Shown here: piece after piece, positions 35,147 through 47,544 of the stretch
Position numbering within the stretch: the first letter of the stretch is position 1
Layout: the number at the start of each line of letters is the position of its first letter
Source of the DNA: Alginatibacterium sediminis
GTDB lineage: Bacteria > Pseudomonadota > Gammaproteobacteria > Enterobacterales > Celerinatantimonadaceae
Assembly: GCF_003610775.1 (NCBI RefSeq)
Contig: NZ_RAQO01000009.1
Span: forward strand, 62,001-126,000
DNA length: 64,000 bases
Reading direction: 5' to 3'
Translations under genes and position numbers: made by a program
Notes under the pieces: model-generated
Database searches by the model: none
Told to the model about the DNA's origin: nothing
The model's input: the letters and a program-made list of their open reading frames with translations, nothing else

Positions 35147-36121
35147 TTACAGCTGTTCGAGCCTCAGACTACCGGGCTCAAAGCTGGTAAGGGTATCGAG
35201 ACCGGGTGCTTGCTCCGGTGTTAGTTGCCGGGCAAGCTCGCGCAAAATTAGAATACCTAGTGGGCTTTCGTAGCTTGAGCTTAATACTGAGCTAACTTGG
35301 TGGCTCGCCGCATGCTTAATACAATGCTGAAGCTTAGTGATAGGCCCAAACAATGATGGTTTGAGCACTAGGCAACGTAAACCAGCCAGGGCTGAAAAAA
35401 CGAAATCAGGCTGACGAGTACTCTCGTCTAACGCAAAATGAATACCGGTGTTTTGATAAAACTTTGGTAGTTGGCTTGGGTTGGCTAAGGGTTCTTCGCA
35501 GTAGTCAATGGCTTGAGAGTCGATCCCCTCAAACAGATCCAATGCTTGTTCTAAGCTGTAGTTTTGGTTGGCATCTAAGCGTAAACGTAAGTGTGGAAAG
35601 TGTTGATTTATGTCGCGTAGTAGTTGGCGCTCGAGTGCGATTGATTGCCGACCAAGTTTAAGCTTTACGCTCTGAGCTGAGTGAAGTGCTTCTAACTGGT
35701 TTAAGACCTGTGAGTTGCTGCCCATGACCAGTGCTTGACCGTCGCCGACGAACTGAGTTTGTTTGTTTGCCAATTCTAGGCTTAGCGCACAATCACGGAG
35801 TAGAGCGTTATCAGCGAACTGTGCCTGCAAGCAACTTAACGCGAAACTGACACTTGGATACAAGTCCTTATTATCAAGCGTCAATAGTTGGTCTACGCTT
35901 TTGCTTGTGAGTGTTAGTAGCTGGTTTAAACACTGAGCTTGAGTTTCTTGACTAAAACCTGGCAAGGGGGCTGCTTCAGCTATTAGCAAGCGGCCTGATT
36001 CGAGGCGGATACTAAGGTAATAGCCCCGACGCTCAGTGATTAAGTAAGGGCCAAAGCGCATCGCTTGTTTAAACGCGATGCGATAGGTTTGCAGCCGTAA
36101 GCGAGGCTCAGCGTTAGGCAT
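35147..36121 (-). CDS. menC: o-Succinylbenzoate synthase
   Basis: Enolase-superfamily enzyme of 324 residues that dehydrates SHCHC to o-succinylbenzoate in menaquinone synthesis. The catalytic Lys is in SVKLKLG. The metal ligands appear in RLDANQNYS, YCEEPL and FALDESTR, and the second catalytic Lys is in VLKPSLFG. SSSYESPLG closes the active site, as expected for MenC. It is the last gene of the menF-D-H-B-C operon, 21 bp after menB. The menE gene that often follows menC is absent here and lies at 8131-9546. Confidence 0.9.
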   Translation of the reverse strand: MPNAEPRLRLQTYRIAFKQAMRFGPYLITERRGYYLSIRLESGRLLIAEAAPLPGFSQETQAQCLNQLLTLTSKSVDQLLTLDNKDLYPSVSFALSCLQAQFADNALLRDCALSLELANKQTQFVGDGQALVMGSNSQVLNQLEALHSAQSVKLKLGRQSIALERQLLRDINQHFPHLRLRLDANQNYSLEQALDLFEGIDSQAIDYCEEPLANPSQLPKFYQNTGIHFALDESTRQPDFVFSALAGLRCLVLKPSLFGPITKLQHCIKHAASHQVSSVLSSSYESPLGILILRELARQLTPEQAPGLDTLTSFEPGSLRLEQL

Positions 36122-36142
36122 TTAGCTAAAGTTAACGCTTAA

Positions 36143-36985
36143 CTATGGGTTACGTTTAAAGCGGCTAAAGTCAGGTGCGCGCTTTTCGTTAAATGCATTG
36201 CGACCTTCTTGACCTTCTTCGGTCATATAGAACAGCATTGTTGCATTACCAGCCAATTCTTGTAATCCAGCTTGGCCATCGCAATCGGCGTTTAGTGCGG
36301 CCTTCAAGCAGCGTATCGCCATTGGGCTGTTTTGTAATATTTCGTGACACATCTGTACAGTTTCTTGCTCAAGTTGGTCCAAAGCAACTACGGTATTTAC
36401 CAGTCCCATATCCAAGGCTTGTTTTGCATCATACATGCGACAGGTGAACCAAATTTCGCGAGCTTTCTTTTGTCCAACTATACGCGCCATGTAGCTTGCG
36501 CCCCAGCCGCCATCAAATGAACCGACTTTGGGTCCTGTTTGACCAAATTGAGCGTTTTCAGCAGCAATAGTGATATCGCAAAGCATGTGCAGTACATGAC
36601 CGCCTCCAACAGCGTAACCCGCTACCATTGCAATCACTGGTTTGGGACTAGTGCGGATCTGACGTTGAAAGTCTAATACGTTCAAATGGTGCACACCGCT
36701 TTCATCTTGATAGCCACCGTAGTCACCACGTACGCTTTGATCGCCGCCTGAGCAAAAAGCTAAATCGCCAGCGCCAGTTAGTATGATCACACCAATGCTT
36801 TCATCGTAACGAGCATCAGCAAGTGCGGTTGACATTTCTTGCACGGTCAATGGGCGAAACGCATTGCGAACTTGCGGGCGATTGATGGTGATTTTGGCAA
36901 TACCACAGGCAGACTTGTGATAAAGGATATCGCTAAATTCGGCACTAACATCTTGCCAATCGACACTTTTGGGGCTTGCTTGCAT
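36143..36985 (-). CDS. menB: 1,4-Dihydroxy-2-naphthoyl-CoA synthase
   Basis: Crotonase-fold enzyme of about 280 residues that cyclises o-succinylbenzoyl-CoA. Diagnostic segments are [17 protein letters not shown], the oxyanion-hole and bicarbonate-site region [31 protein letters not shown], and [18 protein letters not shown]. Start ATG 36985 is preferred because AAGAG precedes it by about 7 nt; an in-frame TTG at 37003 overlaps the end of menH. It sits 10 bp after menH. Confidence 0.95.
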   Translation of the reverse strand: MQASPKSVDWQDVSAEFSDILYHKSACGIAKITINRPQVRNAFRPLTVQEMSTALADARYDESIGVIILTGAGDLAFCSGGDQSVRGDYGGYQDESGVHHLNVLDFQRQIRTSPKPVIAMVAGYAVGGGHVLHMLCDITIAAENAQFGQTGPKVGSFDGGWGASYMARIVGQKKAREIWFTCRMYDAKQALDMGLVNTVVALDQLEQETVQMCHEILQNSPMAIRCLKAALNADCDGQAGLQELAGNATMLFYMTEEGQEGRNAFNEKRAPDFSRFKRNP

Positions 36986-36995
36986 GAGAATTCTC

Positions 36996-37763
36996 TTAAC
37001 CAATAAAGTTGATGACCGCGTTACAAAAGGTTTGCGGTTGTTCCAAGTGGGTATTATGCCCTGCTAAGGGAATGGGATTCCAGTGACAGTGATTAAAACT
37101 CTTAACATGAGCTTGATAAAATTGCTGATATTTTGTATCGAGTTCACCATTAATCAACATGACAGGAAAGTCTAAGCGAGCTAAGGCTTGGCTATAGTCG
37201 TTCTGCTTGGCAATGCTGGCAGACAAAATCGCTTGAGCTAGTATTTCTGGGTCTTGTGTTTGTCGTTGCTTGATAATGCGTTCTCGCAATGCTGGAGGCA
37301 GCGATTCGAAGACACTTTGCTGATACCACTGCTGGAGCGTTTGCTTTAAATCTTGTCGGACAAAGCGCTCTGCCCATTGTTGGTCCGCTTGCCACCGTTG
37401 GCTGCGTTCATTGTTACTACTGAGTCCAAAGTGGCTACTTTCGATAATTAGACTTTGGATCTCAAATTCGTTCGAGCTTAGATTTTGTAAACACAGTTCG
37501 ATTGCAACCCGACCACCAAGCGAGTAACCCAGTAGGTGAAAGTCTCCGATTGCTTGCTGTTGCAGTTGTCGGCGAATGTGTCGCGCGTAACCCGGAATAC
37601 CGTCGCAGCTTTGTTGAGCATTTTTACCATGGAAGGCTAAGTCTAGAGCAATGCAATTAAAGCGCTTGGACAGCAATTCTATATGTTGCTGCCAATCAAT
37701 AGACTGCCCTAAAAACCCGTGCAGCAGCACCAGAGTGGGTTTGATGCTAGGCTTATGAGTCAT
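36996..37763 (-). CDS. menH: 2-Succinyl-6-hydroxy-2,4-cyclohexadiene-1-carboxylate synthase
   Basis: Alpha/beta-hydrolase of about 255 residues that removes pyruvate from SEPHCHC in menaquinone synthesis. The N-terminal [14 protein letters not shown] is followed by the nucleophile-elbow motif [14 protein letters not shown], and the catalytic His is in [12 protein letters not shown]. Frame extends upstream into menD, but ATG 37763 gives the expected length and overlaps menD by 11 bp; ATG 37778 is a close alternative. Gene order D-H-B supports the call. Confidence 0.9.
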   Translation of the reverse strand: MTHKPSIKPTLVLLHGFLGQSIDWQQHIELLSKRFNCIALDLAFHGKNAQQSCDGIPGYARHIRRQLQQQAIGDFHLLGYSLGGRVAIELCLQNLSSNEFEIQSLIIESSHFGLSSNNERSQRWQADQQWAERFVRQDLKQTLQQWYQQSVFESLPPALRERIIKQRQTQDPEILAQAILSASIAKQNDYSQALARLDFPVMLINGELDTKYQQFYQAHVKSFNHCHWNPIPLAGHNTHLEQPQTFCNAVINFIG

Positions 37764-39489
37764 GCTGAAGGCGCCCATCAATAGTCGCTTCTGTGCAAAG
37801 CTGACTGCGTAAAAGCTGATTAAATTGTTTGAGTAAGCTGCTTGCTTGGCCTGCAGGAACTTTATACTCAATAAGTAAATGTTGCTGCTTTTCAAAGGCT
37901 AGTGAGACGTTCTCGATGAGTTCAGCGCTGCTGGAAGTGACTTGATAATTTATATTAAATTGTTTGGCTGCGAACTCAAAGCTTAAGCCGTGCGGCATTT
38001 GATAGTAGTTGCGTTGGAGTGTTTCGTCACCAGCGCCGTCTAGCATTGCAAAAATTTCACCGCCATCATTATTAACCACCACCACCACCATAGAGCCGCT
38101 TAAGCGAGACCAAAGAGCCATGGAGTTCAAATCATACAGTGCAGAGGTATCTCCGATCAGCGCTAAACTATGGCCTGGTTGCGCTTGATGCATACCAAAG
38201 GAAGTGGCCAGTAGGCCGTCGATACCCGATGCCCCGCGACTAGCATGTACCCTTAGCGCTTGGGGACTAGACGCAAATCGGTCAAACAGTCGAATGCCTA
38301 AGCTGTTTCCAATAAATATCTGCTCTAGTTGGGTTAGGCGAGAACAAAGCACACTAGCTAAGCCTAACTCACTGTCGATGTGTTGTGCCAAAAACTGCTG
38401 GCTAAGCGCTTCGACCTTGGATGCTTGTGTAGTCCAATCACGCAGATAGGCGTGGTTCGCTTCAATGCGAGTCCTTGTTAGGTCGAGTTCAAGCCACTGC
38501 TGTTGCGCAAGCCTAGCGGGATTAAAAACACAGGGGCTATTTTCAATTAAATGCCACTGACAACCACGCTTTACTTGTTGCTCTAGCCATGTAGCGAGTG
38601 ATTTACCGACTAATTGCGTACCAAATTGTAAAATGACGTCTGCATCTAAGGTGGTATTCGCTACTAAAGCTAAACTCTCGGAGTTGGCTAAGCAATGTGG
38701 GTGATGTAACAACTGCGCTTGGACGTCGGTCAATACCGGTAGTTGTTGTTGCTGTGCCCAGTCAGCTATGCGCTGCGCCCGGGTCGCATCGACTTGGCGT
38801 GCAATAATGACCAGTACCTTAGAACTTGCCGCAATGTTGAGTACTTGTTTGTTTTCATTGGGTTGCTCAAGCTCAGTTAAAGCCACTTCAGAACTTTGCC
38901 AAGTGTTCAGTTCAGTCAAATAATTTTCAAAGTCGATTGGATTTTTGTTGGGATACAGAGGTTCGCGAAAAGGACAGTTGAGCTGGACAGGGCCTTGAAG
39001 ACTTAGCATTGTTTGCCAAAGTTGATCGATGCGAGAAAGCAAACTTAGGGCGCTTATCTCGCTTGAGGCTGCGGGTAAGTCATCACTGCCAACCACAAAG
39101 TTCGAAAAAATGCCGCGTTGGTCTATCGCTTGGTTAGCTCCAACCCCGATTAGCTCCTGTGGGCGGTCAGCGCTTAATACGAGTAATTGGTTTGCACTTT
39201 GTTTGGCTTCCACTAGCGCTGGTAACAGGTTTGCGACGGCGCTTCCTGAAGTGGTTAGAATGGCGACGGGTTGCTGGGTGCTTTTGGCGATTCCAAGGGC
39301 GAAAAACCCTAAGCCGCGTTCATCAAAGTGGGTAAAGCATGTGAGTGTTGGGTGCTGCGCTGCAGCGATGGTTAAAGGAGTAGAGCGAGAACCGGGTGCG
39401 ATACAAATGCTATTCAATCCTAAGCGTACTAACTCTTCGATGATTAACTGCGCCCATAGTTCGCTAAAGTGACTCGCCATTTTTATCAT
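37753..39489 (-). CDS. menD: 2-Succinyl-5-enolpyruvyl-6-hydroxy-3-cyclohexene-1-carboxylate synthase
   Basis: Thiamine-diphosphate enzyme of 578 residues that adds succinic semialdehyde (from 2-oxoglutarate) to isochorismate. Conserved pieces are CIAPGSRSTPLTIAAA, FDERGLGFFALG, and TSGSAVANLLPALVEA with PLLVLSADRPQEL-like sequence. The ThDP motif is GDTSALYDLNSMALW...VVVNNDGGEIF. Its ATG overlaps the menF stop as ATGA, so the two are probably translationally coupled. It needs TPP, which the neighbouring thi operon supplies. Confidence 0.95.
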   Translation of the reverse strand: MIKMASHFSELWAQLIIEELVRLGLNSICIAPGSRSTPLTIAAAQHPTLTCFTHFDERGLGFFALGIAKSTQQPVAILTTSGSAVANLLPALVEAKQSANQLLVLSADRPQELIGVGANQAIDQRGIFSNFVVGSDDLPAASSEISALSLLSRIDQLWQTMLSLQGPVQLNCPFREPLYPNKNPIDFENYLTELNTWQSSEVALTELEQPNENKQVLNIAASSKVLVIIARQVDATRAQRIADWAQQQQLPVLTDVQAQLLHHPHCLANSESLALVANTTLDADVILQFGTQLVGKSLATWLEQQVKRGCQWHLIENSPCVFNPARLAQQQWLELDLTRTRIEANHAYLRDWTTQASKVEALSQQFLAQHIDSELGLASVLCSRLTQLEQIFIGNSLGIRLFDRFASSPQALRVHASRGASGIDGLLATSFGMHQAQPGHSLALIGDTSALYDLNSMALWSRLSGSMVVVVVNNDGGEIFAMLDGAGDETLQRNYYQMPHGLSFEFAAKQFNINYQVTSSSAELIENVSLAFEKQQHLLIEYKVPAGQASSLLKQFNQLLRSQLCTEATIDGRLQHDS

Positions 39490-40817
39490 GCGCTCAAGCT
39501 GTCCAAATCGAGTTGCAATAGATCTAAGAGAGCTGCGGTTTTATGGTTTAATTCGTCCCACTCTTCTTGAGCTTGACTGCCTTCAACAATACCTGCACCC
39601 GCGTAGGTATTAAGGCTGGTTGGACTTAACAAAGCCGAGCGAATGGCTACCGAAAACTCGCTGCGTTCGCCACTGAACCAACCCACTGCACCACTGTACC
39701 AACCGCGATCAAAACCTTCTTTTTGTTCGATAAAGCGCATTGCACTTGAGCGCGGTAAACCGCCAACCGCAGGTGTCGGATGTAGCGTACTCAACAACGC
39801 GGAATCATCAAGATCGGGACTGATCGTTGCATGGATTGGCCTTTTTAGATGCTGTACGCGACGTAATCGCAGCAATTCGGTGTGAGCTTGCGGCTGCACA
39901 TGAAGGCTTATTTCTTGAAGTCGCCGAACTAGATCGTCGACTACAATTTGGTTTTCTCGTTGGTTTTTGTCATCTTCGAGCAAGCGATTGGCTAATTCAA
40001 TATCTTGAGCGGGATCAATATGCCTTGGAGCTGTGCCCGCTAAAGCTTCGGTTCTAAGATCTAAGCCATCGCGTGAATAGAGGCGCTCGGGACTACAACC
40101 AACAAAACTGTGTACACCATCAAATTGAAAAACAAAGCTATAACACTGTTGTTCCCGTTTTTGCCAATGATCGATGAGGGTAAAAGGGTTCAATTCGCGG
40201 TCGAGCTTTATTTGGGTCTGGCGCGCTAACACCACTTTTGCAGTATGAGCTTGGAAGCTTGGGGCTGTGACTTCATCGACAAGTTTTTGCCAGCGTTCAA
40301 AATTAGGCTGATAACTATATTGGCGCAGTTGGCACGACAGGGGCGGTAATGGATGTGGGTCTTGCAAAGCATAAAATTGGCTTCGAATGAGTTCGATTTC
40401 TTGGCGTGGATTATTATGAAAATCCGCATTAATAACAAATTCACTCAATTGCGCATTTTGTCTTAGTTCAAAGCGAGGAAGAACAAATCTGCGTTGCGGA
40501 AATCCTGGCCACTGAGCGCTGCGACGACTAAATGCCATGCCGCCGTAGAATCGTAAACTGTCATCATTATGATTGAGGCTTTCGCAAGCATTTTGCAGTT
40601 GCTCAGGGCTGAGTAAATCGCATGCTTGTCCTACAAACGCGGTATGTGCGCCACTAGGCTCGCTCCAATAACCACGAACGGTATGTAATTGTTGATTTAG
40701 CCAGGCTAAGGGATCCACCTTCAGGCAGCTAAACTTTAGCTGCTGATAACCGGCCAAATTTGTTGCTGCTAAGCCTTCTAAGGCTTTTTCAAAGGCAGTC
40801 GAGTCGATACTAATCAA
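39486..40817 (-). CDS. menF: Isochorismate synthase
   Basis: Chorismate-utilising enzyme of 443 residues that makes isochorismate for menaquinone. The C-terminal core carries KVVLARQTQIKL, FVGCSPERLYSRDGLDLRTEALAGTAPR, the HPTPAVGGLPR motif that separates isochorismate synthases from anthranilate synthases, and GWFSGERSEFSVAIRSALL with YAGAGIVEGS. It is the first gene of the minus-strand men operon. Its promoter region is shared with the divergent menA. Confidence 0.92.
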   Translation of the reverse strand: MISIDSTAFEKALEGLAATNLAGYQQLKFSCLKVDPLAWLNQQLHTVRGYWSEPSGAHTAFVGQACDLLSPEQLQNACESLNHNDDSLRFYGGMAFSRRSAQWPGFPQRRFVLPRFELRQNAQLSEFVINADFHNNPRQEIELIRSQFYALQDPHPLPPLSCQLRQYSYQPNFERWQKLVDEVTAPSFQAHTAKVVLARQTQIKLDRELNPFTLIDHWQKREQQCYSFVFQFDGVHSFVGCSPERLYSRDGLDLRTEALAGTAPRHIDPAQDIELANRLLEDDKNQRENQIVVDDLVRRLQEISLHVQPQAHTELLRLRRVQHLKRPIHATISPDLDDSALLSTLHPTPAVGGLPRSSAMRFIEQKEGFDRGWYSGAVGWFSGERSEFSVAIRSALLSPTSLNTYAGAGIVEGSQAQEEWDELNHKTAALLDLLQLDLDSLSA

Positions 40818-40856
40818 GGCTCTCGTCTTTCAATTCAGGGGCTTACTAGACCCAAT

Positions 40857-40872
40857 TTGTGCATTTACACAA
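40857..40872. promoter_or_regulatory. Inverted repeat in the menF/menA divergent region
   Basis: TTGTGCATTTACACAA is a 5+5 inverted repeat around a 6-bp core, 40 bp upstream of the menF start. It shares the TGTG-N6-CACA pattern with the site at 29772-29785. It is shorter than a standard CRP site, and the binder is unknown. Confidence 0.4.
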
Positions 40873-41032
40873 TGTAGCGCTTTTGAGGCAAAGTTCACAG
40901 CCTCAACTTAAGCTGCTTTGACGTTGCGCAAACTAAACCGAAATTGGTTAAGTTTCTGAATTGTCGAGCAAGGCTTGTATGCGGTGAGTAAGCCGCTAAA
41001 ATGTGCATATTCAATATTATGGAGTCGCACGT

Positions 41033-41926
41033 TTGAATCCTTGGATCCATGCTGCACGATTACGAACATTACCCTTGGCCAGTGGTTCTGTTTTGCTGGC
41101 ATCTGCTTTAGCGGCAAGCCAGCAGCAATTTCAATGGTCAGTGTTTTTACTAAGCTTATGCACCGCGTTGCTGTTACAGATTTTGTCTAATCTGGCGAAC
41201 GATTATGGTGACGCTGAAAAAGGCACCGATGACGAAACGCGGTTGGGGCCTAAACGAGCAATTCAGGCTGGTCTGCTAAGTGCTGAGCAGATGTTACGTG
41301 GTATTAAACTGTGCGCATTGGCGGCTTTAGTGAGCGGTTTATTACTATTAAAATTGGCCCTTGGTTCGCAATTATTGCCTTGGTTATTTTTTATCGGACT
41401 TGGAGCCATGGCGCTGGTGGCCGCTGTCGCCTATACGATGGGTAAGCGGCCTTATGGCTACCAAGGTTACGGCGATATCGCGGTATTTACTTTTTTTGGT
41501 TTAGTCTCGGTGTTAGGTACCTATTATTTGCATACCCAGACGCTGCCGATTTGGATTTGGGGCGCAGGTATTGCCAGCGGTGCGCTAGCCACAATGGTTC
41601 TCAATATCAACAATATTAGAGATTTAGAACCGGATAAAATGGCCGGAAAGACGACCTTTGCGGTAAAGCTAGGTCTGAGAAACGCCCGTTTATATCATTT
41701 GTTATTACTAGCGCTAGCCTTAGTCGCAAGTCTACAATTGGCGTTGCAATCGCAAACATCAATCTGGAGTTTAGTGTTTCTTTTTGCGTTGTTGCCCCTG
41801 TCAAAAGCATGCGTTCAAGTGCTGCGCAGCGACGATGCGCAAGTACTGGATCGGCAATTACCTGCAACTGCAAAAGCGGCGTTTTTGTGGAATGTTTTGT
41901 TTAGCATCGGCTTGCTATTTACTTAG
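41033..41926 (+). CDS. menA: 1,4-Dihydroxy-2-naphthoate prenyltransferase
   Basis: UbiA-family membrane enzyme of 297 residues with about 8-9 predicted TM helices. It attaches the polyprenyl chain to DHNA. The first Asp-rich motif is LANDYGDAEKGTDD and the second region is NINNIRDLEPDKMAGKTTFAVKLG. The N-terminal IHAARLRTLPLASGSVLLASA matches MenA. Start is taken as TTG 41033, with TGGAG 8 nt upstream; an in-frame GTG at 41003 has no such site. It is divergent from menF, so the six men genes at this locus share one promoter region. Confidence 0.9.
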   Translation: MNPWIHAARLRTLPLASGSVLLASALAASQQQFQWSVFLLSLCTALLLQILSNLANDYGDAEKGTDDETRLGPKRAIQAGLLSAEQMLRGIKLCALAALVSGLLLLKLALGSQLLPWLFFIGLGAMALVAAVAYTMGKRPYGYQGYGDIAVFTFFGLVSVLGTYYLHTQTLPIWIWGAGIASGALATMVLNINNIRDLEPDKMAGKTTFAVKLGLRNARLYHLLLLALALVASLQLALQSQTSIWSLVFLFALLPLSKACVQVLRSDDAQVLDRQLPATAKAAFLWNVLFSIGLLFT

Positions 41927-41960
41927 TTTGTTGGGCAAAACGAAGCCGTTGTTGCCAATT

Positions 41961-42003
41961 AAGCCCTTGATTACTCATTCATTTAATTAAGGGCTTGTTT
42001 CTT
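41961..42003 (+). terminator. Terminator after menA (overlaps thi promoter)
   Basis: AAGCCCTT (41961-41968) pairs with AAGGGCTT (41989-41996), and GTTTCTT follows. The right arm and tail coincide with the -35 region of the thi operon promoter. Confidence 0.7.
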
Positions 42004-42024
42004 GAACTAAAGCCCCCCTATAAT
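41995..42024 (+). promoter_or_regulatory. Promoter of the thi operon
   Basis: A perfect -10 TATAAT (42019-42024) lies 18 bp after TTGTTT (41995-42000). The predicted start is just before the TPP riboswitch. Confidence 0.7.
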
Positions 42025-42030
42025 CTATGC

Positions 42031-42133
42031 AACTTGTCGGAGTGCCGAAAGGCTGAGACCGTTGACTACAAATGTAGTCGTAGTACGGGATCCGTATAAC
42101 CTGATCAGGATAATGCCTGCGCAGGGAACAAGG
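42031..42133 (+). promoter_or_regulatory. TPP riboswitch (THI element)
   Basis: The conserved aptamer pieces are in order: GTCGGAGTGCC, GGCTGAGACC, then ACGGGATCCGTATAACCTGATCAGGATAATGCCTGCG and AGGGAACAAGG (each given in part). The outer P1 helix pairs CTTG near 42033-42036 with CAAG near 42129-42132. It controls thiC and the genes after it by TPP feedback. A downstream hairpin (TTGGG 42150-42154 with CCCAA 42165-42169, then TTAGTTTTT) and the 130-nt leader leave room for a termination or ribosome-access switch. Confidence 0.96.
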
Positions 42134-42178
42134 GGAAACCACCAATTGTTTGGGTTTCGTTTATCCCAAGATAATTAG

Positions 42179-45767
<3,589 letters not shown>

Positions 45768-45770
45768 GCC

Positions 45771-46526
45771 ATGTCCGTATCCCTACTAAACGACCATCAA
45801 GCCCGCCGCTATAGCCGTCATCTGCTACTCGCAGATATTGGTGAAATCGGGCAACAGCGCTTGCTAGATGCCAAAGTCTTGTTAGTTGGAATGGGAGGGT
45901 TAGGGAGCGTCGCTGCTCAGTATCTAGCTGCGGCAGGAGTAGGGCAATTGGTGATTGCCGACTTTGACACACTTGAAGAAAGCAATTTGCAGCGGCAAGT
46001 TTTGTACCGCGAGTCTAACCTTGGGCAGCTCAAGGTTGAAGCCGCGCGAGAACAGCTACTAAGCATCAATAGTGAGCTCCAAGTACGCACCGTGTCGCGT
46101 CGACTTGAAGGTCAGCAGTTGCAAATGGAAGCGCAGCTGGCTGATGTTGTGCTTGATTGTAGCGACAATATAGCAACGCGCTATGCAGTTAACACGGCAT
46201 GCAAACAGACGAATACGCCCTTGATAAGTGGTGCCGCGGTTGCCTTTGATGGGCAGCTGATGATGTTTGATTTTAGGTCAACATCTGCTTGTTACCAGTG
46301 CCTATTCCCCAACGCCGTTGAGCAGCAATTAAACTGCGCAACGGCAGGTATTTTGGGGCCGGTTGTCGGCACGATGGCAACCTTACAAGCTTTAGAAGCG
46401 CTTAAGTTTATAGCGCAGATGCCCTCACCACAGTGGGGGCGCTTTAGTCACTTTGATGGCCGAAACTTAGAGTGGATGCACGTTAAGATTCGGTCTAACC
46501 CTGAGTGTCCGTGCTGCGCTAGTTAG
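45771..46526 (+). CDS. thiF: ThiS adenylyltransferase
   Basis: E1-like adenylating enzyme of 251 residues. The N-terminal RYSRHLLLADIGEIGQQRL and nucleotide-binding VGMGGLGSVAAQYLAAAGVG are typical, as is IADFDTLEESNLQRQVLY with its ATP-site Asp and Arg. Zinc-site Cys pairs occur in CYQCLFPN and near the end in CPCCAS. It activates the ThiS C-terminal Gly by adenylation for sulfur transfer. MoeB is a close paralogue, but position before thiS and thiG fixes the call. Confidence 0.92.
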   Translation: MSVSLLNDHQARRYSRHLLLADIGEIGQQRLLDAKVLLVGMGGLGSVAAQYLAAAGVGQLVIADFDTLEESNLQRQVLYRESNLGQLKVEAAREQLLSINSELQVRTVSRRLEGQQLQMEAQLADVVLDCSDNIATRYAVNTACKQTNTPLISGAAVAFDGQLMMFDFRSTSACYQCLFPNAVEQQLNCATAGILGPVVGTMATLQALEALKFIAQMPSPQWGRFSHFDGRNLEWMHVKIRSNPECPCCAS

Positions 46527-46557
46527 TTGCATCAGACATTGGGGAATGGAGAATTGA

Positions 46558-46767
46558 ATGAATCAAATTCAGATATTACTAAATGGTCAGCCGCATAATC
46601 TGACCCCCCCAATGTCATTAAGCCAATTATTGAATCAACTAGATGTTGAAACAAAAGGCACTGCCATTGCGATTGATGGCGAGGTTATCCCAAGTAGTGA
46701 CTGGTCAGAGTTTCCGCTTGAACAAGGCCTTAAACTACAAGTCTTTCACGCGATAGCGGGGGGCTAA
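46558..46767 (+). CDS. thiS: Sulfur-carrier protein ThiS
   Basis: Small ubiquitin-like protein of 69 residues that ends in the required Gly-Gly (FHAIAGG). It carries sulfur as a thiocarboxylate for thiazole assembly by ThiG. MQ/IALDG-type beta-grasp features appear in KGTAIAIDGEVIPSSDW. It lies 31 bp after thiF and 3 bp before thiG. Confidence 0.93.
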   Translation: MNQIQILLNGQPHNLTPPMSLSQLLNQLDVETKGTAIAIDGEVIPSSDWSEFPLEQGLKLQVFHAIAGG

Positions 46768-46770
46768 ACG

Positions 46771-47541
46771 ATGTTAACCATAGCAGAGCATCAATTTAGC
46801 AGCCGTTTATTCACCGGAACCGGGAAGTTTTCAAACTCGCAACAGATGCTTTCAAGCCTTGAGGCAAGTGGCAGTGAGCTGGTCACCATGGCCATGAAGC
46901 GACTCGATCTGAAGTCTCGTGGTGATGACCTCTTAGGTCCGCTGTTGGAAAGTGGAGTCAAACTTTTACCCAATACCTCAGGAGCTTATACAGCCAAAGA
47001 AGCGATACTGGCTGCGCGATTGGCCAGAGAAGCCTTGCAAACACCTTGGTTGAAGCTAGAGATCCATCCCGACCCTCGTTATTTACTTCCAGACCCAATC
47101 GAGACCTTAGCCGCCGCAGAAGTGTTGGTGAAAGAGGGGTTTGTGGTGCTGCCCTATGTGCATGCCGATCCTGTTTTGTGTAAGCGCTTAGAAGAAATTG
47201 GTTGTGCGGCAGTGATGCCGCTAGCGGCACCTATCGGCAGTAATCAAGGTTTGCAGACCCGAGACTTTTTGAAAATAATCATCGAGCAGTCTCAAGTTCC
47301 AGTGATCGTTGATGCTGGAATTGGGCGCCCTTCTGATGCCGCGCTCGCTATGGAGTTAGGCGCAGATGCGGTGTTGGTTAATACTGCGATTGCAGTAGCA
47401 AGCGATCCTCAAGCGATGGCGCTAGCGTTTAAACTAGCCGTTGAAGCAGGACGCATGGCCTACCTAGCCGGTCTAGGGGGGCAATCAATTGCTGCCATAG
47501 CCTCCAGCCCAATGACCGATTTTTTGAATGCGGGTGCTTAA
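46771..47541 (+). CDS. thiG: Thiazole synthase
   Basis: TIM-barrel enzyme of 256 residues that condenses DXP, dehydroglycine and ThiS thiocarboxylate into the thiazole phosphate. Signature segments are [42 protein letters not shown] and [31 protein letters not shown]. The active Lys lies in LKLE. It is followed 3 bp later by thiH, which makes the dehydroglycine. Confidence 0.96.
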   Translation: MLTIAEHQFSSRLFTGTGKFSNSQQMLSSLEASGSELVTMAMKRLDLKSRGDDLLGPLLESGVKLLPNTSGAYTAKEAILAARLAREALQTPWLKLEIHPDPRYLLPDPIETLAAAEVLVKEGFVVLPYVHADPVLCKRLEEIGCAAVMPLAAPIGSNQGLQTRDFLKIIIEQSQVPVIVDAGIGRPSDAALAMELGADAVLVNTAIAVASDPQAMALAFKLAVEAGRMAYLAGLGGQSIAAIASSPMTDFLNAGA

Positions 47542-47544
47542 ATA

